The notes beneath the pieces were generated by a model that saw only the letters and a program-made list of their open reading frames with translations, was not told where the DNA came from and made no database searches. Position numbers and translations under genes: made by a program. A stretch of 64,000 nucleotides of DNA from Fimivicinus intestinavium (GTDB lineage Bacteria > Bacillota > Clostridia > Oscillospirales > Acutalibacteraceae), in assembly GCA_018715765.1 (NCBI GenBank), contig DVKY01000011.1, positions 53,885-117,884 of the forward strand, given 5' to 3'. Below are positions 33,717 through 41,163 of the stretch, piece by piece. Within the stretch, counting starts at the first letter, position 1. Every line of letters begins with the position of its first letter.

Positions 33717-35111
33717 CTATCCGATAATCCAGAATGGGCCGCCTGCCGCCGCTCCTTCCCGGGCCTCGTCGAGGATGATGGATAAATCCCATTCCTGCTC
33801 GCTTCGCTGATAGCTTGCCGGGTCTGCCACCAGGATTTTTTTATCCCGGACGCCCCGCAGGACAATGAAATGGCCGGAGTTGGTGAAATGCCCTTCGTCC
33901 ATCAGCGCAACGATCAGCTTTCCGTCGCTGAGGGCGTCTGCGATTTTCTGGCCTTCATCTTTTCCGCATCCCTCCACAGGCAAATCCCATGCTTTGGCGG
34001 CAGCGGGTATCAAAGCATGATAGGAGCCGTTGCCCGACGCCCAGTAGCCGTGTTCATACGACCACCTTGCCATTTCTATCGGATCAACGGTTTCGTCGGT
34101 GAGAGAAGAAACGACAATCGCCATCGCGGTAGGGCCGCAGCCATAGCCTCCGATGTCGTCCGTCCCATAAGGCTTATCGGCATAGCGTTCATCGAGCTGA
34201 TTGAAGTAAACCACTTCGGTCTGCCCGTCAGTGAACTTAATATCGCCAAGAGAACTGATAGCTTCATATCCATTCGGCAGGCGCTGGAACATGCCGTCTC
34301 CCAAAAACAGGCTCAGGTTTTGGGCGTAGTTGTTCGCCAGCTCCTTTTGCTCGGCGTTCAGGTGGAACACATTGTCGGCAAAATAGTCCTCGCCGTTGTG
34401 GACAATGGTGTAGACCATCCACGTTTCCGTTATGGTAGTAGACGTCTCTGTTTCATCACCGGTACTGGCGTCCACGGTAACAGTAGTTTCTACCCGTGTC
34501 CGGATTTCTTCCTTCGATGTAAAGGAATACAACTCTCCTTTGGCCTTCCGCAGGGTGGACTCCATATCGTCAAAGGTAATGGATTCAAAATCCTCGTTTT
34601 TGGAGGCGCAGAACTGGGAGACAAAGGCGTTGGCGTTATATGCCGGCGCATTCTCATGGGGATTGATGATTTCCCGCTGGTTGGCGCCGGACGATGAAAA
34701 ATCATCCTCGATTTCTACCAGCACATCTTCCAGTGCTTCAGACAGCACATCACTCACAGAGTTTGTGATTTCGGTCATGTTTTCCGTGATATAGGCGCTG
34801 TCGTTTAAGACAGGCACGGTCGGGTCATCCGGGGTAAAAGCATCCACCAGCCCGCCGAAAATAAGGGCGGGCAGCATGAGGATAAACAGAATCGGCAATA
34901 ACAGGATAAGCACTGTAATCAGTATGATTTTCCCAATCAGGTGCCGGTTACCCCATACCAGCCCGGCTACCGCGCCGTAAGGTCCGCCGGCAGCGGCGCC
35001 TTTGGCGGCCCCGGCTATCGCTTTTCCGGTCTTGACCGCACCGCGCACTGTGTTGGCGGCCTGCGCGCTTTTTGCAGCCAGATTAGAATTGTTGTTTTTT
35101 TCTTCTGCCAT
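33717..35111 (-). CDS. membrane protein with C39-type cysteine peptidase domain (VirB1-like role)
   Basis: 464 residues. A Gly/Ala-rich N-terminus precedes one strong membrane segment (IILITVLILLLPILFILMLPALIFGG). The extracellular part ends in a papain-like C39_2 domain: Cys in GGYGCGPTAMAIVVSSL (about 324), His in NSGHFIVLRGV (about 412) and ADPAS downstream. Conjugative elements usually encode a lysozyme/NlpC-P60 hydrolase here, so wall remodelling is inferred, though protein cleavage is also possible. Start ATG overlaps the previous stop by one base (TGATG). Confidence 0.82.
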   Translation of the reverse strand: MAEEKNNNSNLAAKSAQAANTVRGAVKTGKAIAGAAKGAAAGGPYGAVAGLVWGNRHLIGKIILITVLILLLPILFILMLPALIFGGLVDAFTPDDPTVPVLNDSAYITENMTEITNSVSDVLSEALEDVLVEIEDDFSSSGANQREIINPHENAPAYNANAFVSQFCASKNEDFESITFDDMESTLRKAKGELYSFTSKEEIRTRVETTVTVDASTGDETETSTTITETWMVYTIVHNGEDYFADNVFHLNAEQKELANNYAQNLSLFLGDGMFQRLPNGYEAISSLGDIKFTDGQTEVVYFNQLDERYADKPYGTDDIGGYGCGPTAMAIVVSSLTDETVDPIEMARWSYEHGYWASGNGSYHALIPAAAKAWDLPVEGCGKDEGQKIADALSDGKLIVALMDEGHFTNSGHFIVLRGVRDKKILVADPASYQRSEQEWDLSIILDEAREGAAAGGPFWIIG

Positions 35112-36031
35112 CAGATTCTATCCTTCCGTTTCGGCGGATCAGGCAGCTTTTTCACAATACTTTCATTGTAGGCAATATTGCCGTCCGGTGCCTTATAGGG
35201 CTTGCGCTCTACCGTATCGGCCGCGTACTGTTTGTACCAGGTTGTACCGTCAGCGGCTGTCACCGTGGAATACTCCCCGCTGGGAGCCATATACTGGTCG
35301 GCATGGTACATCCCTATGGCAATCCCTTCCGGGTGTTCTGAAGAAGTCTCAGTCGCCATGATCCGTCCACCGCCGATTTCTACATTGGAAAAGTTGGGCA
35401 CGTCTTCCGCATCTTCTCCCAAAGCGGTATAGCCCAGATAGGAAGACAAAGCAGCAGAAGCTTTCTCCCCAGTCATGGAGCCGGTGGTTGAAATATTGCC
35501 GGTTGCCACCGTGCCGATGACACGGTTAGCGAAACCGCCACCCTTTTCCAACGAGGAAGCAAAGGCCTTGCCGCCAAGACCGCCTTCCTTGCTGCCGGTG
35601 GCGTTTTTGACCGCGCTGTTTTGAAAGCTGCGGCTAACAACACCGGCAAGCCCGCCACTGGCAAATCCGCCGCCGGAAGACCCGCCGGACGAAGCACCGC
35701 TGCGGGAGCCGCCCCCGCCGTGCCCGCCGAAGGATTTGACCGACGCTATGCCGCGGGCGGCTATCATGGCTTCCGCCAGCATGGAGCCGCCGGTATGTCC
35801 CACATTGATGCCCAGCGATGACATAAAGCTGTCGATCTTCTGGGATACTTTCAAAAAGCCGATAGCGCAGAGAAACCAGATAAAGATATTTCCCGTAACG
35901 CCCTCCCGGCCTATGGCATTTACCTGCTGCTGTACTTCGTCCTCCGTCACCGCAAAGGCAGGGACAGCAAAGAGGCTGGTAAAAACCAGCGCCAGCACAA
36001 AAACCAGCAGGATTTTTCGTGTTTTTCGCAT
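35111..36031 (-). CDS. Gly-rich ICE transfer protein with signal peptide
   Basis: 306 residues. Signal peptide (RKTRKILLVFVLALVFTSLFAVPAFA), a second hydrophobic segment near 50 (IFIWFLCAIGFL), a glycine/serine-rich stretch (GGHGGGGSRSG and following), and a soluble C-terminus. The family occurs between VirB6- and VirB1-like genes in Clostridia elements; a structural channel role is inferred. ATG with GGAGGTG six bases upstream; a GTG three codons earlier is inside that site. Confidence 0.72.
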   Translation of the reverse strand: MRKTRKILLVFVLALVFTSLFAVPAFAVTEDEVQQQVNAIGREGVTGNIFIWFLCAIGFLKVSQKIDSFMSSLGINVGHTGGSMLAEAMIAARGIASVKSFGGHGGGGSRSGASSGGSSGGGFASGGLAGVVSRSFQNSAVKNATGSKEGGLGGKAFASSLEKGGGFANRVIGTVATGNISTTGSMTGEKASAALSSYLGYTALGEDAEDVPNFSNVEIGGGRIMATETSSEHPEGIAIGMYHADQYMAPSGEYSTVTAADGTTWYKQYAADTVERKPYKAPDGNIAYNESIVKKLPDPPKRKDRI

Positions 36032-36046
36032 TGAAATCACCTCCGG

Positions 36047-36757
36047 TCAAAGCGAAAGTGGATTAGATAAAAAGGTGCCGACCATGCTGGTAAACAGCCG
36101 CAGGCACCAGGCGTTCATAATCAATAAGAAGATTTGTCCGCCCAGCATCCGGCACCAGGACTTGAAGATTTCCGATGTAGTCTGCGACGCTCCCATCGCA
36201 AAAGCGACTGGAGCCGTAAACACCAGCACGCCGAGCAGGACATACCTTTCGGCCGCTTCAAACAGCAGCTTAATATAATTCCACGCCATAATCAGCACAA
36301 GAATGAGCGCGATAATGGCGACCGCGCCGCTGGCACATACGCCGAGAATAACTGTTATAGTCGAGTTAAAGTTAGCAAAATCCAGCGGAGGCAAAGAGGA
36401 CGAAAGCACCCATTGATACGGCGTTCCGCCGATTTTCAGAATGATGTTTACAATCTCATCTGAAAAGTATGCCAGCAGAATAAAAAGCACCGAGCGGATG
36501 GACAGTTTCACCGGGTCTTCCGCTTCAAGCCCTGCGGCTAAACCGTAATTCCGGAAAAGCTGCCACACCCAGTTTAAGAGGATCAGGCTGATTGCCAGCG
36601 CCACAAAAATGTTATACATGGTCTGGGCTGCCGGGAAATACCGTAAGAATGTTCCCATATCGCAGCCCAGTGCGCCTAAAACCGACGTGCTGATTAAGTC
36701 CAGCCCGTGCATGACCTGTTCCGCTATCCACGCCACAATCCCGTCTAATATGCCCAC
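36047..36757 (-). CDS. VirB6/TrbL-like polytopic membrane protein
   Basis: 236 residues with about five hydrophobic segments (MYNIFVALAISLILLNWVW, SVLFILLAYFSDEIV, AVIALILVLIMAWNYI-type stretch, YVLLGVLVFTAPVAFAMG, IFLLIMNAWCL). The last part (APVAFAMGASQTTSEIFKSW) is conserved in VirB6/TrbL-type channel proteins of Gram-positive elements. It should form the membrane channel with VirB4 and VirD4. It lies between the pilin-like gene and the Gly-rich protein gene. Confidence 0.8.
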   Translation of the reverse strand: MGILDGIVAWIAEQVMHGLDLISTSVLGALGCDMGTFLRYFPAAQTMYNIFVALAISLILLNWVWQLFRNYGLAAGLEAEDPVKLSIRSVLFILLAYFSDEIVNIILKIGGTPYQWVLSSSLPPLDFANFNSTITVILGVCASGAVAIIALILVLIMAWNYIKLLFEAAERYVLLGVLVFTAPVAFAMGASQTTSEIFKSWCRMLGGQIFLLIMNAWCLRLFTSMVGTFLSNPLSL

Positions 36758-36803
36758 GGCATCACCTTCCTTTTGAATTCATAAGACGTTGGATTATAGG
36801 TGC

Positions 36804-37187
36804 TTACGGGCTGCCCCATTTGCCGCCGGCAAAGAATGGCGTGATGTAGCTGACGATGAATCCCAAGCCGTTTAAAATCGCCCAGGTGATAATAATCCGC
36901 TTGAGCCAGGAACGGGCCTCGTCCACTGTTTTACCGCTCTTGGAAAAATTCATCATCAGCAACGCGATGGACGCCGTGACAACCGCCGCAATGGTGGAAA
37001 TCAGAAGGATCTGGTTATAGACGTCCTTCATGATTTCTTCCGCTTTTTGCCAGACGGTAGTCGCCGCAAAAGCCTGCTGAGAAAAGCACGCCAACATACA
37101 CACCGTCAGAAATCCCGTATACAGGAGACGGCCGTGATTGATGCGCTTGCGGAGCTTGGGCGGCGTTGAAACTGGTTTGTTTTTCAA
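36804..37187 (-). CDS. VirB2/TrbC-like pilin of ICE
   Basis: 127 residues. A signal-peptide-like segment ending in CFSQQAFA, then two hydrophobic helices (ILLISTIAAVVTASIALLMM and IIITWAILNGLGFIVSYI) joined by a short basic loop, the usual plan of VirB2/TrbC pilins. TTG start, 8 bases after AAGGAGG; the much longer ATG frame upstream crosses two hairpins and lacks coding character. Two terminator-like hairpins precede it, so its expression is probably separately controlled. Confidence 0.75.
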   Translation of the reverse strand: MKNKPVSTPPKLRKRINHGRLLYTGFLTVCMLACFSQQAFAATTVWQKAEEIMKDVYNQILLISTIAAVVTASIALLMMNFSKSGKTVDEARSWLKRIIITWAILNGLGFIVSYITPFFAGGKWGSP

Positions 37188-37209
37188 TGCGCAATCCTCC
37201 TTTGAAAAT

Positions 37210-37237
37210 AAGTAAAGCCGTCCAAAGGATGGACGGC
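37210..37237 (-). terminator. hairpin before pilin gene (proximal)
   Basis: Minus-strand GCCGTCC ATCCTTT GGACGGC stem followed by TTTACTTATTTT, 30 bases before the TTG start. Confidence 0.65.
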
Positions 37238-37265
37238 TTGCCGGTCGGGAGCAGGAAGAAGGCAA

Positions 37266-37295
37266 TAAAAAAACACCATTCGTCAAAATGGTGTT
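37266..37295 (-). terminator. hairpin before pilin gene (distal)
   Basis: Minus-strand AACACCATT / AATGGTGTT stem with a 6-base loop, followed by TTTTTATT. Good intrinsic terminator ahead of the pilin gene; together with the proximal hairpin it makes a tandem. Confidence 0.75.
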
Positions 37296-37432
37296 CTCAC
37301 TGCCTGTTCCGGCCCTCGATACAATTTTCAGCATACTCATTTTAACATAGGGGGATTTACGCCTCAATCGCAAAACCGAGCCAATGTACTGCCAATTATC
37401 TGCCTTTTTCAGATTTCTCGAAAAAACCGCGT

Positions 37433-37894
37433 TTAATTCAGCAGATAAATGGCAAAATTCAAATATCCCGCAAAGGCAACCCACAAAAGATAGGGCAGCA
37501 TGAGATATCCGGCCGGCTTGGAAATCCGATAAAACAGGACTGTCGTAATCAAAATCAGAATCCATAAAATCACAAGCCAGACAAAGGCGAACAGATACTG
37601 CGACAGATTGAAAAAGAGAATCGACCACAGAAAATTAAAGAATAGCTGAACGCCATATACAGTCAATGCCGTCCGGCTGGGCTTGCCTGAAACCGCGACC
37701 AGATAGGAGGCAATCCCCATCAGGACAAACAGGATCGTCCACACCACTGGAAACAGCCAGCCCGGCGGAGATAGAGGAGGCTTGTTGATCGTCTCGAAGG
37801 ATTCCATACCGCTGCGGGTCAGCAGCGCGGAAAGCCCGCCTACAGCAAGCGGTATGGCAAGGCAGACGATCAGTTTTTTCCACTGTATTTTCAA
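37433..37894 (-). CDS. tspO: TspO/MBR family membrane protein
   Basis: 153 residues with five transmembrane helices typical of TspO (translocator protein / tryptophan-rich sensory protein). Motifs NKPPLSPPGWLFPVVWTILFVLMGIASYL and WSILFFNL are diagnostic (quoted only in part). The start chosen is a TTG (LKIQWKK), 6 bases after GGGGTGA, giving the family length; an ATG 13 codons earlier has no ribosome binding site. TspO binds tetrapyrroles and related ligands. It is unusual in a conjugation cluster and may be cargo. Confidence 0.85.
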   Translation of the reverse strand: MKIQWKKLIVCLAIPLAVGGLSALLTRSGMESFETINKPPLSPPGWLFPVVWTILFVLMGIASYLVAVSGKPSRTALTVYGVQLFFNFLWSILFFNLSQYLFAFVWLVILWILILITTVLFYRISKPAGYLMLPYLLWVAFAGYLNFAIYLLN

Positions 37895-37936
37895 AATTAT
37901 CACCCCAAAGCATAGTGTATGATATTTAGGCATCCA

Positions 37937-38464
37937 TCATTCCGAAGCGGGAAAAAATTGCTCCAAAAGACTCAGGCTGTCCCTGGATGTATAGCCCCAA
38001 AGGACTGACGAAAGAGCCGCAATCGCTTCCTTTTTTCTGCGAAAATAGGTGCGGTAGCTGATATCCCGAATATGCGGCTGAAGCTGCTCGATGATTTCTT
38101 CGGTGTTTTTGTACTGCTGAGGGGAAAGGTAGGTGTAATACAGGATCCAGTAATATGCCTCTCCATACTTGTGCTTGTTCCGCAGTAGGTTGACCGCGTT
38201 TTCCATCAGCTTGAGCATTTTATAACTGCGTTCGATACTTCGGGCATGCTCCTGAATACCGCTATCCTCAAAATCCACGCCGGCCAGATAGATGGAGTCC
38301 AGAAAATCCTCGATGCTGGCGCCGAATTCGATCTGAAAGCGGCGGCGTACCTGCTGTACCGATAGTTCCAGGCTCCACACCACGTCCCGGTATTTCCTGA
38401 GAAGCATCCATGTGTCATGGTACAGCGGATTCTCAGCGGTATCATTGATTGATGTTTGCTTCAT
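37937..38464 (-). CDS. hypothetical ICE protein, possible sigma-like/ArpU-like regulator
   Basis: 175 residues, strongly helical, charged and soluble. The C-terminal half (YTYLSPQQYKNTEEIIEQLQPHIRDISYRTYFRRKKEAIAALSSVLWG, recognised by its pattern) resembles the region-4 helix-turn-helix of phage ArpU-type or sigma-like activators. This is weak inference. Its start ATGA overlaps the end of the upstream gene, so they are coupled. It may regulate the transfer genes downstream. Confidence 0.55.
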   Translation of the reverse strand: MKQTSINDTAENPLYHDTWMLLRKYRDVVWSLELSVQQVRRRFQIEFGASIEDFLDSIYLAGVDFEDSGIQEHARSIERSYKMLKLMENAVNLLRNKHKYGEAYYWILYYTYLSPQQYKNTEEIIEQLQPHIRDISYRTYFRRKKEAIAALSSVLWGYTSRDSLSLLEQFFPASE

Positions 38465-39573
38465 TCTTTCACCCCCTTGCGCAAGGTGATCTTAAACCGG
38501 AAAAGTTCGGCGTTTTTTTGCTGACAAGAAATTATAAGCAAATATCGCATTTCTGCTTTTCCTGAAACAAAAAGATCTTCCTTGCAGTCGTGGGATAAGG
38601 GTAATAACTTATAGACGGATTTATGGCAGAAAATGCACGGAAAGCCTTGTGCAGAGAGGATTTGACCGACTTTCTGCGCAATAATCTCCGTGTACGGATC
38701 TGAACCGCTATTTTCTGAATTTGAACCGCTAGTTTCATCCACATCTTCATATTCATCGACAGGAACAGAAAGGTTAAGGGATAGCGCAACTTCATCCTTG
38801 TCTACCAATATGTCCGAAATTTGAAACATCGTGGAGAGATAGTTTTTCAAGTAGAGCGCCGTCCCATGCGTACCCGCAAAGGACACGGCGGATATATAGT
38901 CAAGCAAAATCAGCTTGCGGACATACCGGCCGGCCGTCGCTTTGGATACGCCCCAACGCTGCGCCAGTTCGGCGTAACCAAGCAGCGGTTTTCCAGTGCC
39001 GTTGCGCAGATAGACCACCGGGCCAACATCTGAACCCTGTACCTGTGTATCGTTATATACCGTGTTGATCCACAAATCCAGTAGGACGTCCATCTCCGAG
39101 CATCGTCCACGGCTGACAAGCTCGGCCGCAACAGATACCGGCAGGAAGAAAAAGCCGCTGTCCTTAGAACAGGGTGCATTATAGTCCAACACGCGGTTAT
39201 GCTTCTGCCAGCCCAGGATTTTGAATTTTACCAGCTTCCCGCGGCCGAGAAGAGAATAGGTGATCAGGTGGCGCTCCTGTAAATCCTGAAGAATGGAAAC
39301 CGCCTGATGCTGAAACCGAGTGCGGAACCACTCTGCCATCTCGCTTATCCGGCACAGCCACTCACCGGGATATATGGTATAGCTGATACCGTCTATGCGC
39401 TTGTATGATGTGCGAAAATTTGCATAGCTGCAGAGGACGGTGTAATAAAAGAGACCGGAGGTGCCGCCGATGCGGATATTCCTGTCTGCGATCAGATTTC
39501 GTATGAACTGCCGGTAAATCCGACAGCGTGGATAATTTACAATTTGCTTGGTTTCCAGTTGATATTCTGACAT
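38461..39573 (-). CDS. winged-helix DNA-binding protein of ICE (replication-initiator-like)
   Basis: 370 residues. The first half contains short winged-helix-like segments (AEWFRTRFQHQAVSILQDLQERHLITY; YAELAQRWGVSKATAGRYVRKLILLDYI) that would bind DNA, followed by a Ser-rich linker and a Cys/His-bearing tail (CIFCHKSVYKLLPLSHDC). This arrangement is like the replication initiator or segregation regulator that opens many Clostridia elements, but the family is not certain. First gene of the cluster; a strong hairpin-terminator lies 18 bases before its start. Confidence 0.65.
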   Translation of the reverse strand: MSEYQLETKQIVNYPRCRIYRQFIRNLIADRNIRIGGTSGLFYYTVLCSYANFRTSYKRIDGISYTIYPGEWLCRISEMAEWFRTRFQHQAVSILQDLQERHLITYSLLGRGKLVKFKILGWQKHNRVLDYNAPCSKDSGFFFLPVSVAAELVSRGRCSEMDVLLDLWINTVYNDTQVQGSDVGPVVYLRNGTGKPLLGYAELAQRWGVSKATAGRYVRKLILLDYISAVSFAGTHGTALYLKNYLSTMFQISDILVDKDEVALSLNLSVPVDEYEDVDETSGSNSENSGSDPYTEIIAQKVGQILSAQGFPCIFCHKSVYKLLPLSHDCKEDLFVSGKAEMRYLLIISCQQKNAELFRFKITLRKGVKE

Positions 39574-39590
39574 GATTTCCTCCTAAAATA

Positions 39591-39634
39591 GAAAAAGCGG
39601 TGCGGGCTTCCACCGAAATGAAAGCCCGCACCGC
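39591..39634 (-). terminator. strong hairpin-terminator ahead of first ICE gene
   Basis: Minus-strand stem GCGGTGCGGGCTT / AAGCCCGCACCGC (13 bp) with a 12-base loop, then TTTTTCTATTTT. It separates the first gene from any promoter upstream and so looks like an attenuator. Confidence 0.8.
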
Positions 39635-40084
39635 AAATTTGTTGAACGCAGAGCCGATTTATGGTATACTAAGATTAAAGTTTTATCACTCTCCTTTTAG
39701 GTTTTCTATCTGTTTTCGGTATACACAGAACAGTTACATGACAAAAAGTACTTGATTCCTGCGACGTCTGAAACGCCTGATTACGGGTACACGAGAGGTA
39801 CACGAAGCAGGCAAAATCGGTTGAAACAGACCCAAATAGGTGAGATTCAAGACCGAAAAGAGACCAAAATTAGGGTTAAAACACCTAAGAGAAAATCTTT
39901 AAAATGGAGTGGGAGTAAGTTGAGCAGTTCTAAAAAAACAGTATTTATGCGGGTTTACGGCACTTCAAGCGGACTCTTGATAACAGCTGCATAAGAGCCA
40001 TTATTCTTGTAATCCGGTGTTTTTGGGTTAGAGAATGATTGACAGGCGGTTGTGCAACCAATCATCCATATTATATGCATTCTT
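39635..40084. other. noncoding stretch at ICE right edge
   Basis: No convincing gene. It holds a direct repeat GGTACACGA at 39786-39794 and 39797-39805 (period 11), and an imperfect palindrome around 40035-40067 (GATTG...GGTTG TG CAACC AATC). The right end of the element is probably here. The 80-codon plus-strand frame at 39752 has no ribosome binding site and biased Lys/Ser content and is not taken as a gene. Confidence 0.5.
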
Positions 40085-40213
40085 ATGTCTTTGATATCTA
40101 TTTCATATCCAATAAATGAAATTACTCAAAGAGGTTTTTCGGCGGCTAATTATGGCGCACTCATTCCGATACTCATCGGAATATGGAGTTTTATAAAGTG
40201 GAAAAATCAATAA
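40085..40213 (+). CDS. small membrane ORF or gene remnant
   Basis: 42 residues ending in ANYGALIPILIGIWSFIKWKNQ, a hydrophobic segment with a basic tail. The frame is open back to a TGA near 40042, with GTG at 40052 as alternative start; no clear ribosome binding site. The codons look coding. It could be the last part of a truncated membrane protein at the element junction, followed by two other tiny genes. Confidence 0.35.
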   Translation: MSLISISYPINEITQRGFSAANYGALIPILIGIWSFIKWKNQ

Positions 40214-40241
40214 AAGAAGAAAAATAGCTAAGGGGAACCGT

Positions 40242-40448
40242 TAGCATCAGTGTACAAGGGGAATATCGCCGCTAAGGCGGGCTCAGACGGGTGCTCGCTG
40301 CGTTCTCGGGCACGGCAGGGCGGTGAGCCCTGCGGCCTTGCGATCCCCTCGCCTGAAGCGGCCTTAAGCGGTTCGGAGTTTTCAGCCTGTGGCCAGGGGC
40401 GTGGCCACAGCGCTGAAAACCGATGGGTACCCTTGTACACTGATGCTA
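40242..40448. repeat. 207-bp inverted-repeat element, copy A (MITE-like)
   Basis: Ends are perfect 19-bp inverted repeats: TAGCATCAGTGTACAAGGG and its complement. The ends begin with TA, as in elements that insert at TA dinucleotides. The GC-rich interior holds more internal symmetry and no gene. Its interior recurs, inverted, at 52799-53030, and a divergent copy lies at 52322-52542. Confidence 0.85.
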
Positions 40449-40499
40449 GAAGTAATCAAAGACTAAGACCGTTTAGCAAGCATAAAATTGGAGGTATAT

Positions 40500-40694
40500 A
40501 TGAGGAAGTGTGTTCGCTGTAATTGTAATATGATTGAAAATTATGATGCAAAAGTTGAGGGCGGTGCGTACGGCTTAAAGATAACAAAGCAAGGAATTTT
40601 CAAAGATAATCTTGGCAAGGTTCATGTTGCTGTATGTCCTGAATGTGGGTATCTTGAATTCTATCTTGAAGATACCAAAAAGATAAAAGAATAG
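40500..40694 (+). CDS. small zinc-ribbon protein
   Basis: 64 residues with CVRCNCN near the start and CPECGY near the end, two Cys pairs that would form one zinc ribbon; the middle (GLKITKQGIFKDNLGKVHVAVCPECGYLEFYL) is typical of small nucleic-acid-binding-like proteins that precede membrane protein genes in Firmicutes. ATG 5 bases after GGAGG. Followed by a small membrane protein gene 32 bases later. Confidence 0.7.
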   Translation: MRKCVRCNCNMIENYDAKVEGGAYGLKITKQGIFKDNLGKVHVAVCPECGYLEFYLEDTKKIKE

Positions 40695-40726
40695 GTAAAA
40701 TCTCAGCTTGAGAAGGTATCTCAATT

Positions 40727-40918
40727 ATGGATAGGCGGACAAAAACCAAAGCGATTACAACAATAATTTGTTTGCTGTTAAGCATATTCGCGTTGTATAC
40801 TTTTATTTTTGTTGCTGAAGTTTCTATTGGTTGGAGAATTGCTTTCGTTGTTATTGCAATTTCTTGGATAATTTCTGCAATATCTAATTTAATAGAGTGT
40901 TTTGGAAAACGAAAATAG
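40727..40918 (+). CDS. small two-helix membrane protein
   Basis: 63 residues, almost entirely two hydrophobic helices (AITTIICLLLSIFALYTFIFV and IAFVVIAISWIISAISNL) between basic ends. AGAAGG lies about 11 bases upstream of the ATG, which is a long spacing. No family is recognised. Likely co-transcribed with the zinc-ribbon gene. Confidence 0.55.
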   Translation: MDRRTKTKAITTIICLLLSIFALYTFIFVAEVSIGWRIAFVVIAISWIISAISNLIECFGKRK

Positions 40919-41017
40919 TGAAATTTCAGTTTGTTGAGATGTTTGTCGAATTTGAGTAACTTTATTGATAAGCCAGGCGCGCGGTTTGCGGCCGGTTTTG
41001 GGGAGATCGATGAGCGG

Positions 41018-41073
41018 GCCGGGAGGCCTGCGCCCGGGCAGCTCTGCGGCGCAGGCTTCCCGGCGGCTTTTTT
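41018..41073 (+). terminator. intrinsic terminator after small genes
   Basis: Stem GCCGGGAGGCCTGCGCC / GGCGCAGGCTTCCCGGC (17 bp, one mismatch) followed by GGCTTTTTT. Confidence 0.75.
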
Positions 41074-41163
41074 AAATGGATAAAACCGTTGGGCCTTGTG
41101 CCTGCACCGACATGAGACAAACATCATCATGCAATAACGGGTTTATAAAGCGGAGGGGTTGTA

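Larger units (their letters stand above)
8102..39634 (-). mobile_element. ICE-like conjugation module without relaxase or integrase
   Basis: About 31 kb of minus-strand genes with a type IV secretion core: a VirB2-like pilin, a VirB6-like membrane protein, a PrgI-VirB4 fusion, VirD4, a C39-peptidase membrane protein and a giant LPXTG-type adhesin. Accessory genes include SSB, S1-domain, DUF932, DUF3268, DUF5697- and DUF6100-like proteins, sigma-like factors and a RloA/RloB defence cassette. This gene set is typical of integrative conjugative elements of gut Clostridia. No relaxase, integrase, excisionase or att repeat was found, so the boundaries given are simply the outermost co-directional signals. 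It separates a pentose operon from chromosomal genes. Confidence 0.8.

Noticed and set aside
36804..37628. Long version of the pilin-like gene starting at 37628
   Set aside because: The extra 147 codons cross two terminator hairpins and the tspO gene end in another frame; the TTG at 37187 has a fitting AAGGAGG.
8102..39634. Prophage
   Set aside because: No capsid, tail, terminase or lysis genes; DUF5131, DUF932 and SSB also occur in conjugative elements, and the secretion genes are clear.
39752..39994. 80-codon plus-strand ORF at ICE edge
   Set aside because: No ribosome binding site, low-complexity Lys/Arg/Ser content and no recognisable domain.
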